Shown: positions 1 to 11,262 of the stretch, in pieces
Numbering within the stretch: the first letter of the stretch is position 1
How the letters are laid out: each line of letters opens with the position of its first letter
Source of the DNA: Teichococcus oryzae
GTDB taxonomy: Bacteria; Pseudomonadota; Alphaproteobacteria; Acetobacterales; Acetobacteraceae
Assembly (NCBI RefSeq): GCF_008386565.1
Contig: NZ_VUKA01000008.1
Location: 1-64,000, forward strand
Direction: 5' to 3'
DNA: 64,000 nucleotides
Notes under the pieces: model-generated
The model's database searches: none
What the model was told of the DNA's origin: nothing
The model's input: the letters and a program-made list of their open reading frames with translations, nothing else
Program-made: the position numbers and the translations under genes

Positions 1-1
1 A

Positions 2-75
<74 letters not shown>

Positions 76-115
76 CCCGTTCGTCATGGCGGGCCATTGG
101 TGCTAAACCACCCTG

Positions 116-1267
116 GTGCATGACATCCCAAAGCTTCGGCTCCAGCGCCTGATCCTGCAGGACTTCCGAAGCTACCCTTCCCTAAGCCAGACCTTTGACC
201 ACGACAGCATTGTCGTGGCCGGCCCCAATGGCACCGGCAAGACCAATCTGCTGGAAGCGATCTCCCTGCTTTCCCCAGGCCGTGGCTTGCGCGGTGCCCG
301 CGGGGCGGAGTTGCCGCGCCATTCCGAAGCCGCGCTCAGTTGGGCCGCCGCCGGGCATTTCGAGGCACCCTCCGGCCCGGTGACCATCGGCACCGGCGCC
401 GAGGCCGGGGCCGATCGCCGCAGCTTCCGGCTGGACGGCAATGCCGTGCGCAGCCAAGCCGAGTTGTCCCACCATATCGCCGTGCTGTGGCTGACACCCC
501 AGATGGACCGGCTTTTCCAGGAAAGCGCCAGCGGCCGCCGCCGCTTCCTGGATCGGCTGGTCTGGTCGCTGGAGCCTTCCCATGCACGGGAGGTCGCGGC
601 CCACGATACGGCCATGACCCAGCGCAACCGCCTGCTGTCGGAAGGGCGCCGGGACGTGGCCTGGCTGGACGCGCTGGAGGACGCCATGGCGCGTCATGCC
701 GTCGCCGCCATTGCTGCCCGTCAGGCGGCGCTGGCAGGGCTGAACGGCGTTCTGCGGGCCGGCCTGTCGGGCAGCTTTCCTTCCGCCAGCCTGTCGCTGC
801 TTTGCCCGATCGCCGATGCCCTGGCGGCACGGCCGGCACTTGCGGTGGAGGAGGATCTGCGGGCCGGCTTGGCCGCGGACCGCGTGCGGGATGCCGCGGC
901 CGGCGGAGCCCGTCAGGGCGCCCACCGGACCGATCTGCGCATGGTGCTGCTGCCGCAGGACATCCCGGCGGAGCTGTGCTCCACCGGCGAGCAGAAGGCC
1001 TTGCTGGTCAGCGTCATCCTGGCCCAGGCGGCCCTGGTGGCGGCGCATCGCGGCTTCGCCCCCCTGCTGCTGCTGGATGAGGTCGCGGCGCATCTGGACC
1101 CTGGCCGCCGCGCATCCCTGTTCACCGCGCTGCGGGCGCTTCCCGCCCAGTGCTTCCTGACCGGCACCGAGGCAGCGCCCTTCGCCCCCATGAGGGACCA
1201 GGCGCAGTTCCTGGAAGCCATTCCCGGCGGGCTGCGCCCCCTTGCTGATTTCCCCGTGCCGGGATGA
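116..1267 (+). CDS. recF: DNA replication and repair protein RecF
   Basis: RecF is an SMC-like ABC ATPase that binds gapped DNA and helps RecO/RecR load RecA at stalled or damaged forks. The 383-residue product is of normal family length. Visible landmarks are Walker A GPNGTGKT at residues 36-43, the ABC-type signature STGEQKALL near residue 290, and Walker B LLLLDEVAAHLD near 318. The start chosen is GTG at 116, since the ATG at 120 is out of frame. gyrB follows after 22 bases, the classical recF-gyrB order of replication-origin clusters. Here an initiator tRNA, not dnaN, lies immediately upstream. dnaN may be just outside the window. Confidence 0.95.
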   Translation: MHDIPKLRLQRLILQDFRSYPSLSQTFDHDSIVVAGPNGTGKTNLLEAISLLSPGRGLRGARGAELPRHSEAALSWAAAGHFEAPSGPVTIGTGAEAGADRRSFRLDGNAVRSQAELSHHIAVLWLTPQMDRLFQESASGRRRFLDRLVWSLEPSHAREVAAHDTAMTQRNRLLSEGRRDVAWLDALEDAMARHAVAAIAARQAALAGLNGVLRAGLSGSFPSASLSLLCPIADALAARPALAVEEDLRAGLAADRVRDAAAGGARQGAHRTDLRMVLLPQDIPAELCSTGEQKALLVSVILAQAALVAAHRGFAPLLLLDEVAAHLDPGRRASLFTALRALPAQCFLTGTEAAPFAPMRDQAQFLEAIPGGLRPLADFPVPG

Positions 1268-1283
1268 CCAAAAACCGCTATAA

Positions 1284-3788
<2,505 letters not shown>

Positions 3789-4268
3789 GGTCCGGAGATG
3801 GCGTGCCTGTCTTCGCCGTTCCGGGCCGTCCGGCAGGCGATGCTCAGCGATCCATGATGGCAGAGGCGGCATCACGCCGCCCGCCCCTCATGTACCGGCG
3901 CTCCGGCCGGTAGTGCCGCCCGATCCGCCACCAGTGGCGCATCGCATCCAGCGCGGCATGGATGAGGCAAGGGATGCCGCCGTGAGGCGCTTCCTTGCAT
4001 GATCCCATGCTCTTGTTCCGGGGCCGTGCTGCCTGAGCCATCATCCCGCCCTTCCGATCCGGCGCGCTTGCCGCAAGCGCGCCCCGGGACGCCTTGTAGG
4101 GCGGTACCCGCGAGCCGGCTGTGCTCCAGCGCACATGGCGAACCGGCGCGGGGAAGCCCGCATCCATGCGGGCCGCGAGGCCGCCCGTGGGCGGAACATC
4201 AGTCAGGCGAACAGATTCCAGGCGCAGGCATTATCCTCGCGGAGGGCAGCATGCCTGCCTGCGGTGCA
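3789..4268. other. 480-base spacer after gyrB
   Basis: Apart from the doubtful small minus-strand frame at 3844-4044, I see no gene, RNA or clear terminator between the gyrB stop and the end of the convergent hydrolase gene. No strong hairpin followed by a T tract was found. Confidence 0.4.
3844..4044 (-). CDS. possible small basic protein
   Basis: An open frame of about 67 codons starts at a double ATG (4044) preceded on its strand by a purine-rich GGAAGGGCGGG. The product is strongly basic, with a WW pair and many arginines in its second half and a stretch that could form one amphipathic helix. I do not recognise a family; a loose likeness to arginine-rich DUF1127-type small proteins is only an impression. 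In DNA this GC-rich, spurious frames of this size are common, so this is tentative. Confidence 0.25.
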   Translation of the reverse strand: MMAQAARPRNKSMGSCKEAPHGGIPCLIHAALDAMRHWWRIGRHYRPERRYMRGGRRDAASAIMDR

Positions 4269-5057
4269 TCAGAACCTCGCCAGAAAGGCGTTGAAGGCCC
4301 CGGCGACAAGCTCCGGCGTTTGCACCGCCATGAAGTGCCCGCTTTCCACCGGCTGGAACGAGGCGCCCGGCACCAGCCGCGACAGCGGCTCGATCATGGC
4401 GGGAGGGCGCAGCGGATCGTGCTCGCCGGCCAGGAACAATGTCGGGCAGCGGATCGAGGCGATGCCGGCCTGCATCTCCAGGCCGGCCAGCATGCGGTAG
4501 ATGGCTGCGTAGCTATCGGGATCATTGGCGAGCCAGCGTGCGCGGAAACGCCGGAAGCGCGCCGCGTCGCCGCGCAGGATCTCCGGATAGCTGCGGCCTA
4601 GCTCCACCTCGGCCACGGCGGCCATGCCGTTGCGTTGCACCGTGTCGGCGTGGTCCAGCACGGCCTGCCGGCGTTCGGCGGGAATGCCGGTCGCCGGACC
4701 CATCGCGATCAGTCCGCGCACGCGCTGCGGCCGCGTCGCCGCGAAATGCAGCGCGATCGCGCCGCCAACGGCACAGCCCGCGAGCAGAACAGGGCCGATG
4801 CCCAGCGCATCGAGCAGCGCTTCGAGGTCCTGCGCCATGGTGTCGATGCCGAGTGGCGAACGCGCCTTGGTGGAAAGCCCGGCGCCGCGCGTGTCGTAGC
4901 GCAGCACCCGGAAACGCGGGTCGAGCTGCGGGACCAGCATGTCCCAGCTGTCCATCGTGCCGCCCATTTCGTGCACCAGCACCAGCGTTTCGTGGCCCTC
5001 GCCGCTCAGTGCGTAACGCAGCCCAATCCCATTCACCTCGATCCAGTCCATCCGCAT
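4269..5057 (-). CDS. alpha/beta hydrolase with Cys nucleophile, PcaD-like
   Basis: This 262-residue protein has the alpha/beta-hydrolase fold of the 3-oxoadipate enol-lactonase (PcaD) group. The oxyanion region is VHEMGG near residue 30. The nucleophile elbow reads AGCAVGG, with Cys95 where the family has Ser. The acid lies in AGEHDPLRP and the histidine in ESGHFMAVQTPE near the C-terminus. A cysteine nucleophile is known in dienelactone hydrolases, which are also lactone-opening enzymes of aromatic catabolism. The gene is in tandem with an IclR regulator and lies opposite a CoA-transferase/muconolactone-isomerase operon, so opening of an enol-lactone or dienelactone-like intermediate is a reasonable inference. 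The substrate is not proven. Confidence 0.85.
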   Translation of the reverse strand: MRMDWIEVNGIGLRYALSGEGHETLVLVHEMGGTMDSWDMLVPQLDPRFRVLRYDTRGAGLSTKARSPLGIDTMAQDLEALLDALGIGPVLLAGCAVGGAIALHFAATRPQRVRGLIAMGPATGIPAERRQAVLDHADTVQRNGMAAVAEVELGRSYPEILRGDAARFRRFRARWLANDPDSYAAIYRMLAGLEMQAGIASIRCPTLFLAGEHDPLRPPAMIEPLSRLVPGASFQPVESGHFMAVQTPELVAGAFNAFLARF

Positions 5058-5084
5058 CTCCCCGTTCTTGTTGTTTCCACGGCG

Positions 5085-6047
5085 TCACCAGCCATCCAGG
5101 GCGCCGCCGATCTGCTGCGCCGCTTCCCGCAGCACGGGCAGGAAGGTGCGGCGCAGCTGATCCAGCGAAACACGCGCCGCCGATGTTCCGATGTTCAGCG
5201 CCGCCACGGTGGCGCCGGAACGGTTGACGATGGGAACGGCGATAGACCGGCTGCCGAGTTCGATCTCCCCGTCGATGATCGCGTGCCGCGCGCGCCGCAC
5301 ATCCTGGATGCGGGCGCGGAAGCGGCCGGGATCGGTGATCGTCCGCTCCGTCCAGGCCACCAGATCATGCCGTGCCATCCAGGCCTCGAACTGATCTTCC
5401 GGCAGGGCGGCGAGCAGCACGCGGCCCAGCGAGGAGCAATGGGCCGGCAGCCGGGTTCCGACATCGATGCGGGATGAGAACACACGCCGTGCCTCCACCC
5501 GCGCGACATAAACCACATCCGCGCCTTCCAGCACGGCCATGGAACAGGATTCCTGGAACCTGTCCGACACCGCCTGCAACACCGGCCGGGCGACCTCGCC
5601 GCGCCCGAAGGAGGTCAGGTAGCCATGGCTGAGATTCAGCACCTTTGGCGTCAGCCAGAAATTCTTGCCGTCGCTGGCCAGGAACTGCAGTTCCACAAGT
5701 GTCAGCAGGAAGCGGCGCGCGGTTCCGCGGCTGAGCTTCGTGTGTGCCGCGACCTCGGACAGGGTGAGTCTTTCCCGCCCCCGGCCAAAAGTTTCCAGCA
5801 CCGTCAGCCCGCGCTCCAGCGCGGCGACGAAATCCGGGCCGCGGCCGGATGTGTCATTCAGGGCAGGCGCCGCCCCCCGCGAGGCCTTCTTCGCAGAGGC
5901 AGCGATATTCGTTGTCAAGGCAAAATTATCCGTGCTGCCTGCACAGCCATTCCCTCGATCCTGCCTCGGCGCCGCCGATCGCTTACCGCTGCGGCGCATT
6001 CGCTCGCAAGCCACATTTTCCGGCACGGAAAATCTGCTTGACAGCAC
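5085..6047 (-). CDS. IclR-family transcriptional regulator (PcaR/PobR-like)
   Basis: IclR proteins combine an N-terminal winged helix with a C-terminal small-molecule domain. The helix-turn-helix lies around residues 73-130 (ALERGLTVLETFG, then TLSEVAAHTKLSRGTARRFL). The effector domain carries PAHCSSLGRVLLA and ends with a pattern like ALNIGTSA. The frame is open from 6047, but the first 40-45 residues do not look like family sequence. Better starts could be ATG 5999 or TTG 5918, the latter giving a typical length of about 277. It is divergent from the CoA-transferase operon, with a repeated GGACAA operator-like site between them, which suggests effector-dependent control of that operon and of the adjacent hydrolase. 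Confidence 0.9.
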   Translation of the reverse strand: MLSSRFSVPENVACERMRRSGKRSAAPRQDRGNGCAGSTDNFALTTNIAASAKKASRGAAPALNDTSGRGPDFVAALERGLTVLETFGRGRERLTLSEVAAHTKLSRGTARRFLLTLVELQFLASDGKNFWLTPKVLNLSHGYLTSFGRGEVARPVLQAVSDRFQESCSMAVLEGADVVYVARVEARRVFSSRIDVGTRLPAHCSSLGRVLLAALPEDQFEAWMARHDLVAWTERTITDPGRFRARIQDVRRARHAIIDGEIELGSRSIAVPIVNRSGATVAALNIGTSAARVSLDQLRRTFLPVLREAAQQIGGALDGW

Positions 6048-6079
6048 GGTTCCCGTGGTTCGTCATATTCGGGATTTAC

Positions 6080-6104
6080 GGACAATTGTCCACTATGCGG
6101 ACAA
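6080..6104 (+). promoter_or_regulatory. candidate IclR operator with three GGACAA half-sites
   Basis: GGACAA (6080-6085) abuts its inverted copy TTGTCC (6086-6091), forming a perfect 12-base palindrome. A further GGACAA follows at 6099-6104 after seven bases. Regulators of the PcaU/PobR branch of IclR bind sites built of three related half-sites, two inverted and one direct. The site lies between the IclR gene and the divergent CoA-transferase operon, a likely place for cross-regulation. The binding protein is inferred from position only. Confidence 0.55.
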
Positions 6105-6221
6105 ACCGCAAAAAAGCGTCATGGCCCGGAGAGGCCCGCGCGGGAGGCGCCAGAAAGCGATGACCAGCCTCACAGGCTTCGGGACCACGGCTCCGCACCA
6201 CCAGGCGGAGCGCGGGGCCCA

Positions 6222-6908
6222 ATGATCGACAAGCGCGTGCGAATGGTGGCCGATGCGCTGGCCGATGTGCCGGATGGCGCCTGCATCCTGCTGGGCGGCT
6301 TCGGCGCCGTGGGCCAGGCGGATGCGCTGATCGACGGCCTGATCGAGCAGGGCGCCACAAACCTCACCGTGGTCGCCAACAATGCGGGCTCCGGCCGCAC
6401 CGGCCTGGCGCGGCTGCTGGAACTCGGCCGTGTCCGCCGCATGATCTGCAGCTTCCCGCGCAGCCCGGGCTCGTCGGTCTTCGAGGAACTCTACCGGGCC
6501 GGGCGCATCGAGCTGGAGATCGTGCCGCAGGGCACGCTGGCGGAACGGCTGCGCGCGGCCGGCGCCGGCGTCCCGGCCTTCTACACCCCGACCGGCGTCG
6601 GCACGCTGCTGGCGGAAGGCAAGGAGGTGCGCGAGATCGATGGCCGCCCTTATCTGCTGGAAAAGGCGCTGCATGGCGATGTGGCGCTGATCGAGGGATG
6701 GCGCGCCGATCGCTGGGGCAACCTCACCTATCGCGAATCCGCGCGGAACTTCAATCCGGTCATGGCCATGGCGGGCAAGCTGACAATCGCGCAGGCGCAG
6801 CACATCGTCGAGCTCGGCGAGCTGGACCCCGAGGCGATCGTCACCTCGGGCGTCTTTGTCGACCGCATCGTGCATGTGCCCTATGCCACAGCCGCGGCGG
6901 CGGCCTGA
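6222..6908 (+). CDS. 3-oxoacid CoA-transferase subunit A (PcaI-like)
   Basis: This is the alpha subunit of a family I CoA-transferase, which moves CoA from succinyl-CoA (or acetyl-CoA) to a 3-oxoacid. The glycine loop GGFGAVG is at residues 25-31, followed by the family patterns LTVVANNAG and FYTPTGVGTLLAEGKE, and RADRWGNLTYR near 165. At 228 residues it has family length. The beta subunit begins nine bases after its stop, so the two should form a heteromer. In the company of muconolactone isomerase the probable acceptor is 3-oxoadipate or an analogue; acetoacetate is the main alternative. Confidence 0.9.
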   Translation: MIDKRVRMVADALADVPDGACILLGGFGAVGQADALIDGLIEQGATNLTVVANNAGSGRTGLARLLELGRVRRMICSFPRSPGSSVFEELYRAGRIELEIVPQGTLAERLRAAGAGVPAFYTPTGVGTLLAEGKEVREIDGRPYLLEKALHGDVALIEGWRADRWGNLTYRESARNFNPVMAMAGKLTIAQAQHIVELGELDPEAIVTSGVFVDRIVHVPYATAAAAA

Positions 6909-6917
6909 AGGGAAGCC

Positions 6918-7583
6918 ATGGTGCAGACCGCAACGGAACAGGGCTGGAAGCCCCGCAACCGCAGCCAGATCGCCAGCCGCGTGGCGCGCGACATTCCCGA
7001 GGGCTGGGTGGTGAATCTCGGCATCGGCATCCCGACGCTGGTGGCGGACCAGGTGCCCGAGGAACGCGAGGTGATCTTCCAGTCGGAGAACGGCGTCATC
7101 GGCTTCGGCCCGGCGCCCGCCGCCGATGCCGTGAATCCCTGGCTGATCAACGCCGGCAAGCAGCCAGTGACGCTGCGCAAGGGCGGCGCCTACATCCATC
7201 ACGCCGACAGCTTCGCCATGATCCGCGGCGGGCATCTGGACTTGTGCGTCCTCGGTGCCTTCGAGGTCGCGGAAAACGGGGACATCGCCAATTGGGCGGT
7301 GTCGGCCACGGACACGGCGCCGGCCGTGGGCGGTGCCATGGACCTCGCCGTGGGCGCGCGCCGCCTTTGGGTCGCGATGGAGCACACGACGCGGGAAGGG
7401 CGGCCCCGCCTTGTGAAGCGTTGTTCCTACCCGCTGACAGCCGCCGCGGCCGTTTCACGCATCTACACCAATCTGGCGGTGATCGATGTCACGCCGGAAG
7501 GCTTTCGCGTGGTGGATATGGTCGATGGCCTCAGCTTCGAGGCCTTGCAGGCCATGACGGAGGCGCCGCTGCGGCAAGGCTGA
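6918..7583 (+). CDS. 3-oxoacid CoA-transferase subunit B (PcaJ-like)
   Basis: This is the beta subunit that carries the catalytic glutamate of family I CoA-transferases. The SENG motif is visible with Glu57 as the residue expected to form the glutamyl-CoA thioester. NLGIGIPTLVAD near residue 35 and GGHLDLCVLGAFEV near 115 are further family signatures. The 221-residue length is normal. The gene sits directly after subunit A and 53 bases before the solute-receptor gene of an ABC importer, apparently in one transcript. Confidence 0.92.
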   Translation: MVQTATEQGWKPRNRSQIASRVARDIPEGWVVNLGIGIPTLVADQVPEEREVIFQSENGVIGFGPAPAADAVNPWLINAGKQPVTLRKGGAYIHHADSFAMIRGGHLDLCVLGAFEVAENGDIANWAVSATDTAPAVGGAMDLAVGARRLWVAMEHTTREGRPRLVKRCSYPLTAAAAVSRIYTNLAVIDVTPEGFRVVDMVDGLSFEALQAMTEAPLRQG

Positions 7584-7636
7584 CGCCACCGCCTTCCTCG
7601 CGTCCAACCAAGAAACACAGGGTTAGGGAGACCCAA

Positions 7637-8764
7637 ATGCTTGATCGCCGCAGCCTGCTTGCCACCACCCTCGCCGCAGGTGCCGCCAGCCTGGCCGCGC
7701 CGCGCATCCTGCGGGCCCAGGAGGGTGCCTATGTGGTCGGAACGCTTTTCCCCATGGCTGGCCCGAATGCCGAATATGGCACGATCTTCACCAATGGCAT
7801 CCAGCTCGCGGCCGAGCATCTCCGCGCCGAGGGTATGCTGAAGAGGCCGGTCGAGATCCGCGCCCAGGACAGCCTGGCGACGCCGCAGGGCGGCGCCGTC
7901 GGCATGACGAAGCTGGCCAATGTCGACAAGGCGTCCTACGTGATGCTGGGCTTCACAGGCGTTTCCAAGGCGGCGGCGCCGATCGGCACCCGCAGCAAGG
8001 TCATGATGATCAATGGCGGCGGCGTCGGGCCGGACCTGGCCAATCTTTCCCCTTACTTCTGGAACGTCATTCCGCTGGTCAACCAGGAGGTGCAGGTTCT
8101 TCTGCCCTGGCTGAAGCAGCAGAACCTGTCCAGGATCGCGCTGATCTATGTCGATGACCCGCTGGGCAACGGCATCCTGCAGCAGCTGAAGGACGGCCTG
8201 CCGGGCGCCGGCGGCAGCCTTGTGGGCAGCTTCAGCATCCCGCCCGCGACGCAGCAATTCGCCGCCATCGCCGCCCGCGTGCGCGACACCCGGCCAGATG
8301 CCGTCTACTTCGCCAGCTATGGCGCGCAGCAGGCGCAGATCATCAAGCAGCTGCGCGACAACGGCGTGTCGCAGCAGATCCTGACCTATTCCGCGGGCAG
8401 CATCCCCTCCGTCGTGGGATTGCCGGAAAGCGACGGCCTGGTCTTCACCAGCCAGGCTTCCGACTGGTCCGCGCCCGATCCGCTGACGCAGCGCTTCGTC
8501 ACCGACTGGCGCGCCAGGTACAATTCCGATCCCACCAGCTACAACCAGAACTACTACAACGCCATGCGGCTGTTCGGCCTGTTGGCCCAGGGTCTTGAGA
8601 AGGCGGACAAGCCGGTGACCGGCGAAAACCTGCGCGAGGAATTGCTGCGCGTCCGCCGCTTCCCCATGGTCGGCGGCGAGGGCAGCTTCGAGGATCAGGG
8701 CACCATGAGCATGCCCATGCAGATCAACCGCATCCAGGGCGGCAGCTTCCAGAAGATCGCGTGA
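7637..8764 (+). CDS. branched-chain-amino-acid-type ABC solute receptor
   Basis: This is a periplasmic receptor of the LivJ/Leu-Ile-Val-binding class, 375 residues. The start is ATG 7637, preceded by TTAGGGAG; earlier codons in the same open frame are not plausible. The N-terminus DRRSLLATTLAAGAASLAAP is a short Arg-Arg export signal ending near residue 28, like many Tat-exported receptors of this lineage. The mature part opens with VGTLFPMAGPNAEYG, the usual ligand-loop region. Both permeases and both ATPases follow at once. Receptors of this class in aromatic-catabolism operons often bind aromatic or dicarboxylic acids and not amino acids, so the ligand may be the feedstock of this operon. 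Confidence 0.92.
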   Translation: MLDRRSLLATTLAAGAASLAAPRILRAQEGAYVVGTLFPMAGPNAEYGTIFTNGIQLAAEHLRAEGMLKRPVEIRAQDSLATPQGGAVGMTKLANVDKASYVMLGFTGVSKAAAPIGTRSKVMMINGGGVGPDLANLSPYFWNVIPLVNQEVQVLLPWLKQQNLSRIALIYVDDPLGNGILQQLKDGLPGAGGSLVGSFSIPPATQQFAAIAARVRDTRPDAVYFASYGAQQAQIIKQLRDNGVSQQILTYSAGSIPSVVGLPESDGLVFTSQASDWSAPDPLTQRFVTDWRARYNSDPTSYNQNYYNAMRLFGLLAQGLEKADKPVTGENLREELLRVRRFPMVGGEGSFEDQGTMSMPMQINRIQGGSFQKIA

Positions 8765-8768
8765 CGCC

Positions 8769-9638
8769 ATGCTCTTTCTGCAGCTTCTGTTCAATGGCAT
8801 CCAGACCGGCGCGATCTATGCGCTGACGGCGGCGGGATTCGCCCTGATCTTCGGTGCCACGCGGATCTTCCATGTGGCGCATGGCGCCAGCTTCGCCCTT
8901 GCCGGCTACGCTTTCCTGATGTGCAGCCAGGCTGGCCTGCCCTGGCCGGTGGGCTGCCTCGCCGCGCTGGCCGTGGCGGTCGCCTTCGGGCTTGGCATGG
9001 ATGCCTTCATCTACCGCCCGATCCAGCGCCACGAAGGTTCCTTCTTCACCGTTTTCGTGGCTGCCTTCGGCATGACCATCGTGGTGCAGAGCCTGATCGA
9101 GATCGGCTTCGGCCGCGGCTTCGCGGTGGTGCCCAGCGCCCTGACCATGGCGAAGGAGGTCATGCCCGGCCTCTACCTCGCCAACATCTTCTGGGTCGCC
9201 GTCGGGGTCGCGGTGGTGCTTTTCGCCATTGTGGGGCTGTTCCTGGAGCGCACCCGCGCCGGCATCGGCCTGCGCGCATTGTCCGAGAACCCGGAGTTGC
9301 TGCGCGCCTATGGCCTGTCATCCCGCAAGCTTTCCGCCCTGGCCTTCGGGCTCGGCTCCGCGCTCACTGTGCCGGGCGCGGTGCTGACCGCCGTGACCTC
9401 GGGCCTGCAACCCGCGATCTCGGCGCAGGTCATGCTGATCAGCCTGGCTTCCGCGGTGGTCGGCGGCATCGGCAGCCTGAGGGGCGCGGCCCTGGCGGGC
9501 CTGCTGCTGGGCGTGGTGGAAAACCTCGTGATCTCCGTGCTGGACACGCAATGGAGCAGCGCCGCAGGCTTCGTCGTGCTGTTCATCTTCATCCTGTTCA
9601 AGCCCAGCGGCCTTTTCGGGCAGGCGGTGACGCGATGA
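8769..9638 (+). CDS. ABC importer permease, LivH type
   Basis: This is a 289-residue multi-pass inner-membrane permease. The N-terminal GIQTGAIYALTAAGFALIFG and IFHVAHGASFALAGY are hallmarks of LivH. The cytoplasmic coupling region lies around RALSENPELLRAYGLS, residues 156-172. It begins four bases after the receptor gene and overlaps the next permease by ATGA, so the importer genes are translationally coupled. Confidence 0.92.
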   Translation: MLFLQLLFNGIQTGAIYALTAAGFALIFGATRIFHVAHGASFALAGYAFLMCSQAGLPWPVGCLAALAVAVAFGLGMDAFIYRPIQRHEGSFFTVFVAAFGMTIVVQSLIEIGFGRGFAVVPSALTMAKEVMPGLYLANIFWVAVGVAVVLFAIVGLFLERTRAGIGLRALSENPELLRAYGLSSRKLSALAFGLGSALTVPGAVLTAVTSGLQPAISAQVMLISLASAVVGGIGSLRGAALAGLLLGVVENLVISVLDTQWSSAAGFVVLFIFILFKPSGLFGQAVTR

Positions 9639-10513
9639 TCGCCTATCTGCTCAACCTGGCCACGCTGGCCACGGTTTTCGGCATCCTGGCCGCGAGCCTG
9701 AACCTGCTGATCGGCTATGCCGGCATCTTCAGCATCGCCCATGCCGTGTTCTTTGGCATCGGCGCCTATACGGGGGCGCAGCTCGCCATCCTGTTCATTC
9801 CCGATGTGCTGCTGGCCTGCCTGGCCGGCGGGGTGCTGGCGGGCGCCCTGTCGCTCTGCCTGGCGCTGCCGGCGCTGCGGGTGCGGGGCGAGTATTTCGT
9901 CGCGGCCAGCCTGGGCCTGCAGATGATGGCGGTCACGCTGTTCTCCGAGGCGCATTCACTGACGGGAGGGCATGGCGGCCTGGTCGGCATCCCGATGCCG
10001 ACCCTGTTCGGCATCGACATTTCCGAGCCCGCCACCTTCCTGGTCTTCTGCCTGCTGGTGCTGGGCGGCGTGCTGCTGGCCATCCGCATGCTGATGCGCG
10101 GCAGCTTCGGCCGGGCGCTGATGGCCATCCGCGACAGCGAAAGCGCGGCGGAAGCCTTCGGCAAGGACGTGCCGCGGCTGAAGACGCTGGCGGTCGGCCT
10201 CGGCTGCACGCTGGCGGGCGTCGCGGGCGCGTTGTTCGCCTTCTACATGGCTTTCGTGAATGTCGAGAGCTTCACGCTGGAGCAGTCGATCCTGGTGATG
10301 GCCATGGTGATCATCGGCGGCACCGCGACGCTGGCGGGCCCGCTGGTCGGCGTGCTGCTGCTGTTGCTGCTGCCGGCCGCGCTGTCCTTCCTGCCCTTCA
10401 TCCCGCCGACGCAGATCGGCGCCGTGCAGCAGCTCATCTATGGCGGCGCCATGACGCTGCTGATGATCTTCCGCCCCGCAGGCCTCGCCGGGCAATCGAC
10501 GGGGCGCCGCTGA
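9635..10513 (+). CDS. ABC importer permease, LivM type
   Basis: This is the second channel subunit, 292 residues. The start is ATG 9635, overlapping the LivH-type stop. LNLLIGYAGIFSIAHAVFFG near residues 24-43 and the coupling segment AIRDSESAAEAFGKDV near 160-175 are typical of LivM. About nine to ten membrane segments are visible. Its stop overlaps the ATG of the first ATPase. Confidence 0.92.
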   Translation: MIAYLLNLATLATVFGILAASLNLLIGYAGIFSIAHAVFFGIGAYTGAQLAILFIPDVLLACLAGGVLAGALSLCLALPALRVRGEYFVAASLGLQMMAVTLFSEAHSLTGGHGGLVGIPMPTLFGIDISEPATFLVFCLLVLGGVLLAIRMLMRGSFGRALMAIRDSESAAEAFGKDVPRLKTLAVGLGCTLAGVAGALFAFYMAFVNVESFTLEQSILVMAMVIIGGTATLAGPLVGVLLLLLLPAALSFLPFIPPTQIGAVQQLIYGGAMTLLMIFRPAGLAGQSTGRR

Positions 10514-11262
10514 TGACGGATCTTCCGCTTTCCGTGCGTGGCCTGAACAAGAAGTTCGGCGGGCTGACCGCGGTGCAGGACGTCGATCTGGACCTCCAGG
10601 CCGGCATCTGCACCGCGCTGGTCGGGCCGAACGGCGCCGGCAAGACCACGATCTTCAACCTGATCACCGGCAACATCCCGCCCGATGCGGGAGAGGTGCT
10701 GGTGAATGGTAAGCCGGTGCGCGGCATGGTGCCGCACCGCATCGCCCGGATGGGCGTCGCGCGCAGCTTCCAGGATCTGCGGCTGTTCGGGCGCATGTCG
10801 GTGCGGGACAACGTGCTGGCCGCCATCGAGCACAGCGCCTGGCTCTGGCAGCCGGGCGGCGGCGCGGCGCGGCGCGCGCGCGAAGCCGCGGTTGATGCGG
10901 CGCTGGACCGCACTGGCCTGACGGCCCTGGCCGATGCGCGCGCGGCCGACCTGGCCTATGCCGAACGCAAATTCCTCTCCATGGCGCGCATCCTGGCCAC
11001 GGGCGGGCGCATCTGGCTGCTGGATGAGCCCGCCTCGGGCCTCGACCCGCATTCGCGCGCGCGCTTCGTTTCGCTGGTGCGCTCCGCGGTGGCGGACGGC
11101 GTGACGATCTGCCTGATCGAGCACAACCTGGACATCGTCACCGAGCTCGCGACGCGCATCGCCTTCCTTGATCGCGGCGCCAAGCTGGCGGAAGGGGAGC
11201 CGCAGGCCATTCTGCGCGACCCCGAGCTGATCGGCATCTATTTCGGGGAGCGCCGGACATGA
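10513..11262 (+). CDS. ABC importer ATPase, LivG type
   Basis: This is a nucleotide-binding subunit of 249 residues. Walker A is GPNGAGKTT near residue 37, Walker B is WLLDEPASGLD near 170, and the switch histidine follows in CLIEHNLD. The signature loop is degenerate (LAYAERKFLSMARIL instead of LSGGQ), a weakness common to LivG proteins. It overlaps the LivF-type gene by four bases. Confidence 0.92.
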   Translation: MTDLPLSVRGLNKKFGGLTAVQDVDLDLQAGICTALVGPNGAGKTTIFNLITGNIPPDAGEVLVNGKPVRGMVPHRIARMGVARSFQDLRLFGRMSVRDNVLAAIEHSAWLWQPGGGAARRAREAAVDAALDRTGLTALADARAADLAYAERKFLSMARILATGGRIWLLDEPASGLDPHSRARFVSLVRSAVADGVTICLIEHNLDIVTELATRIAFLDRGAKLAEGEPQAILRDPELIGIYFGERRT

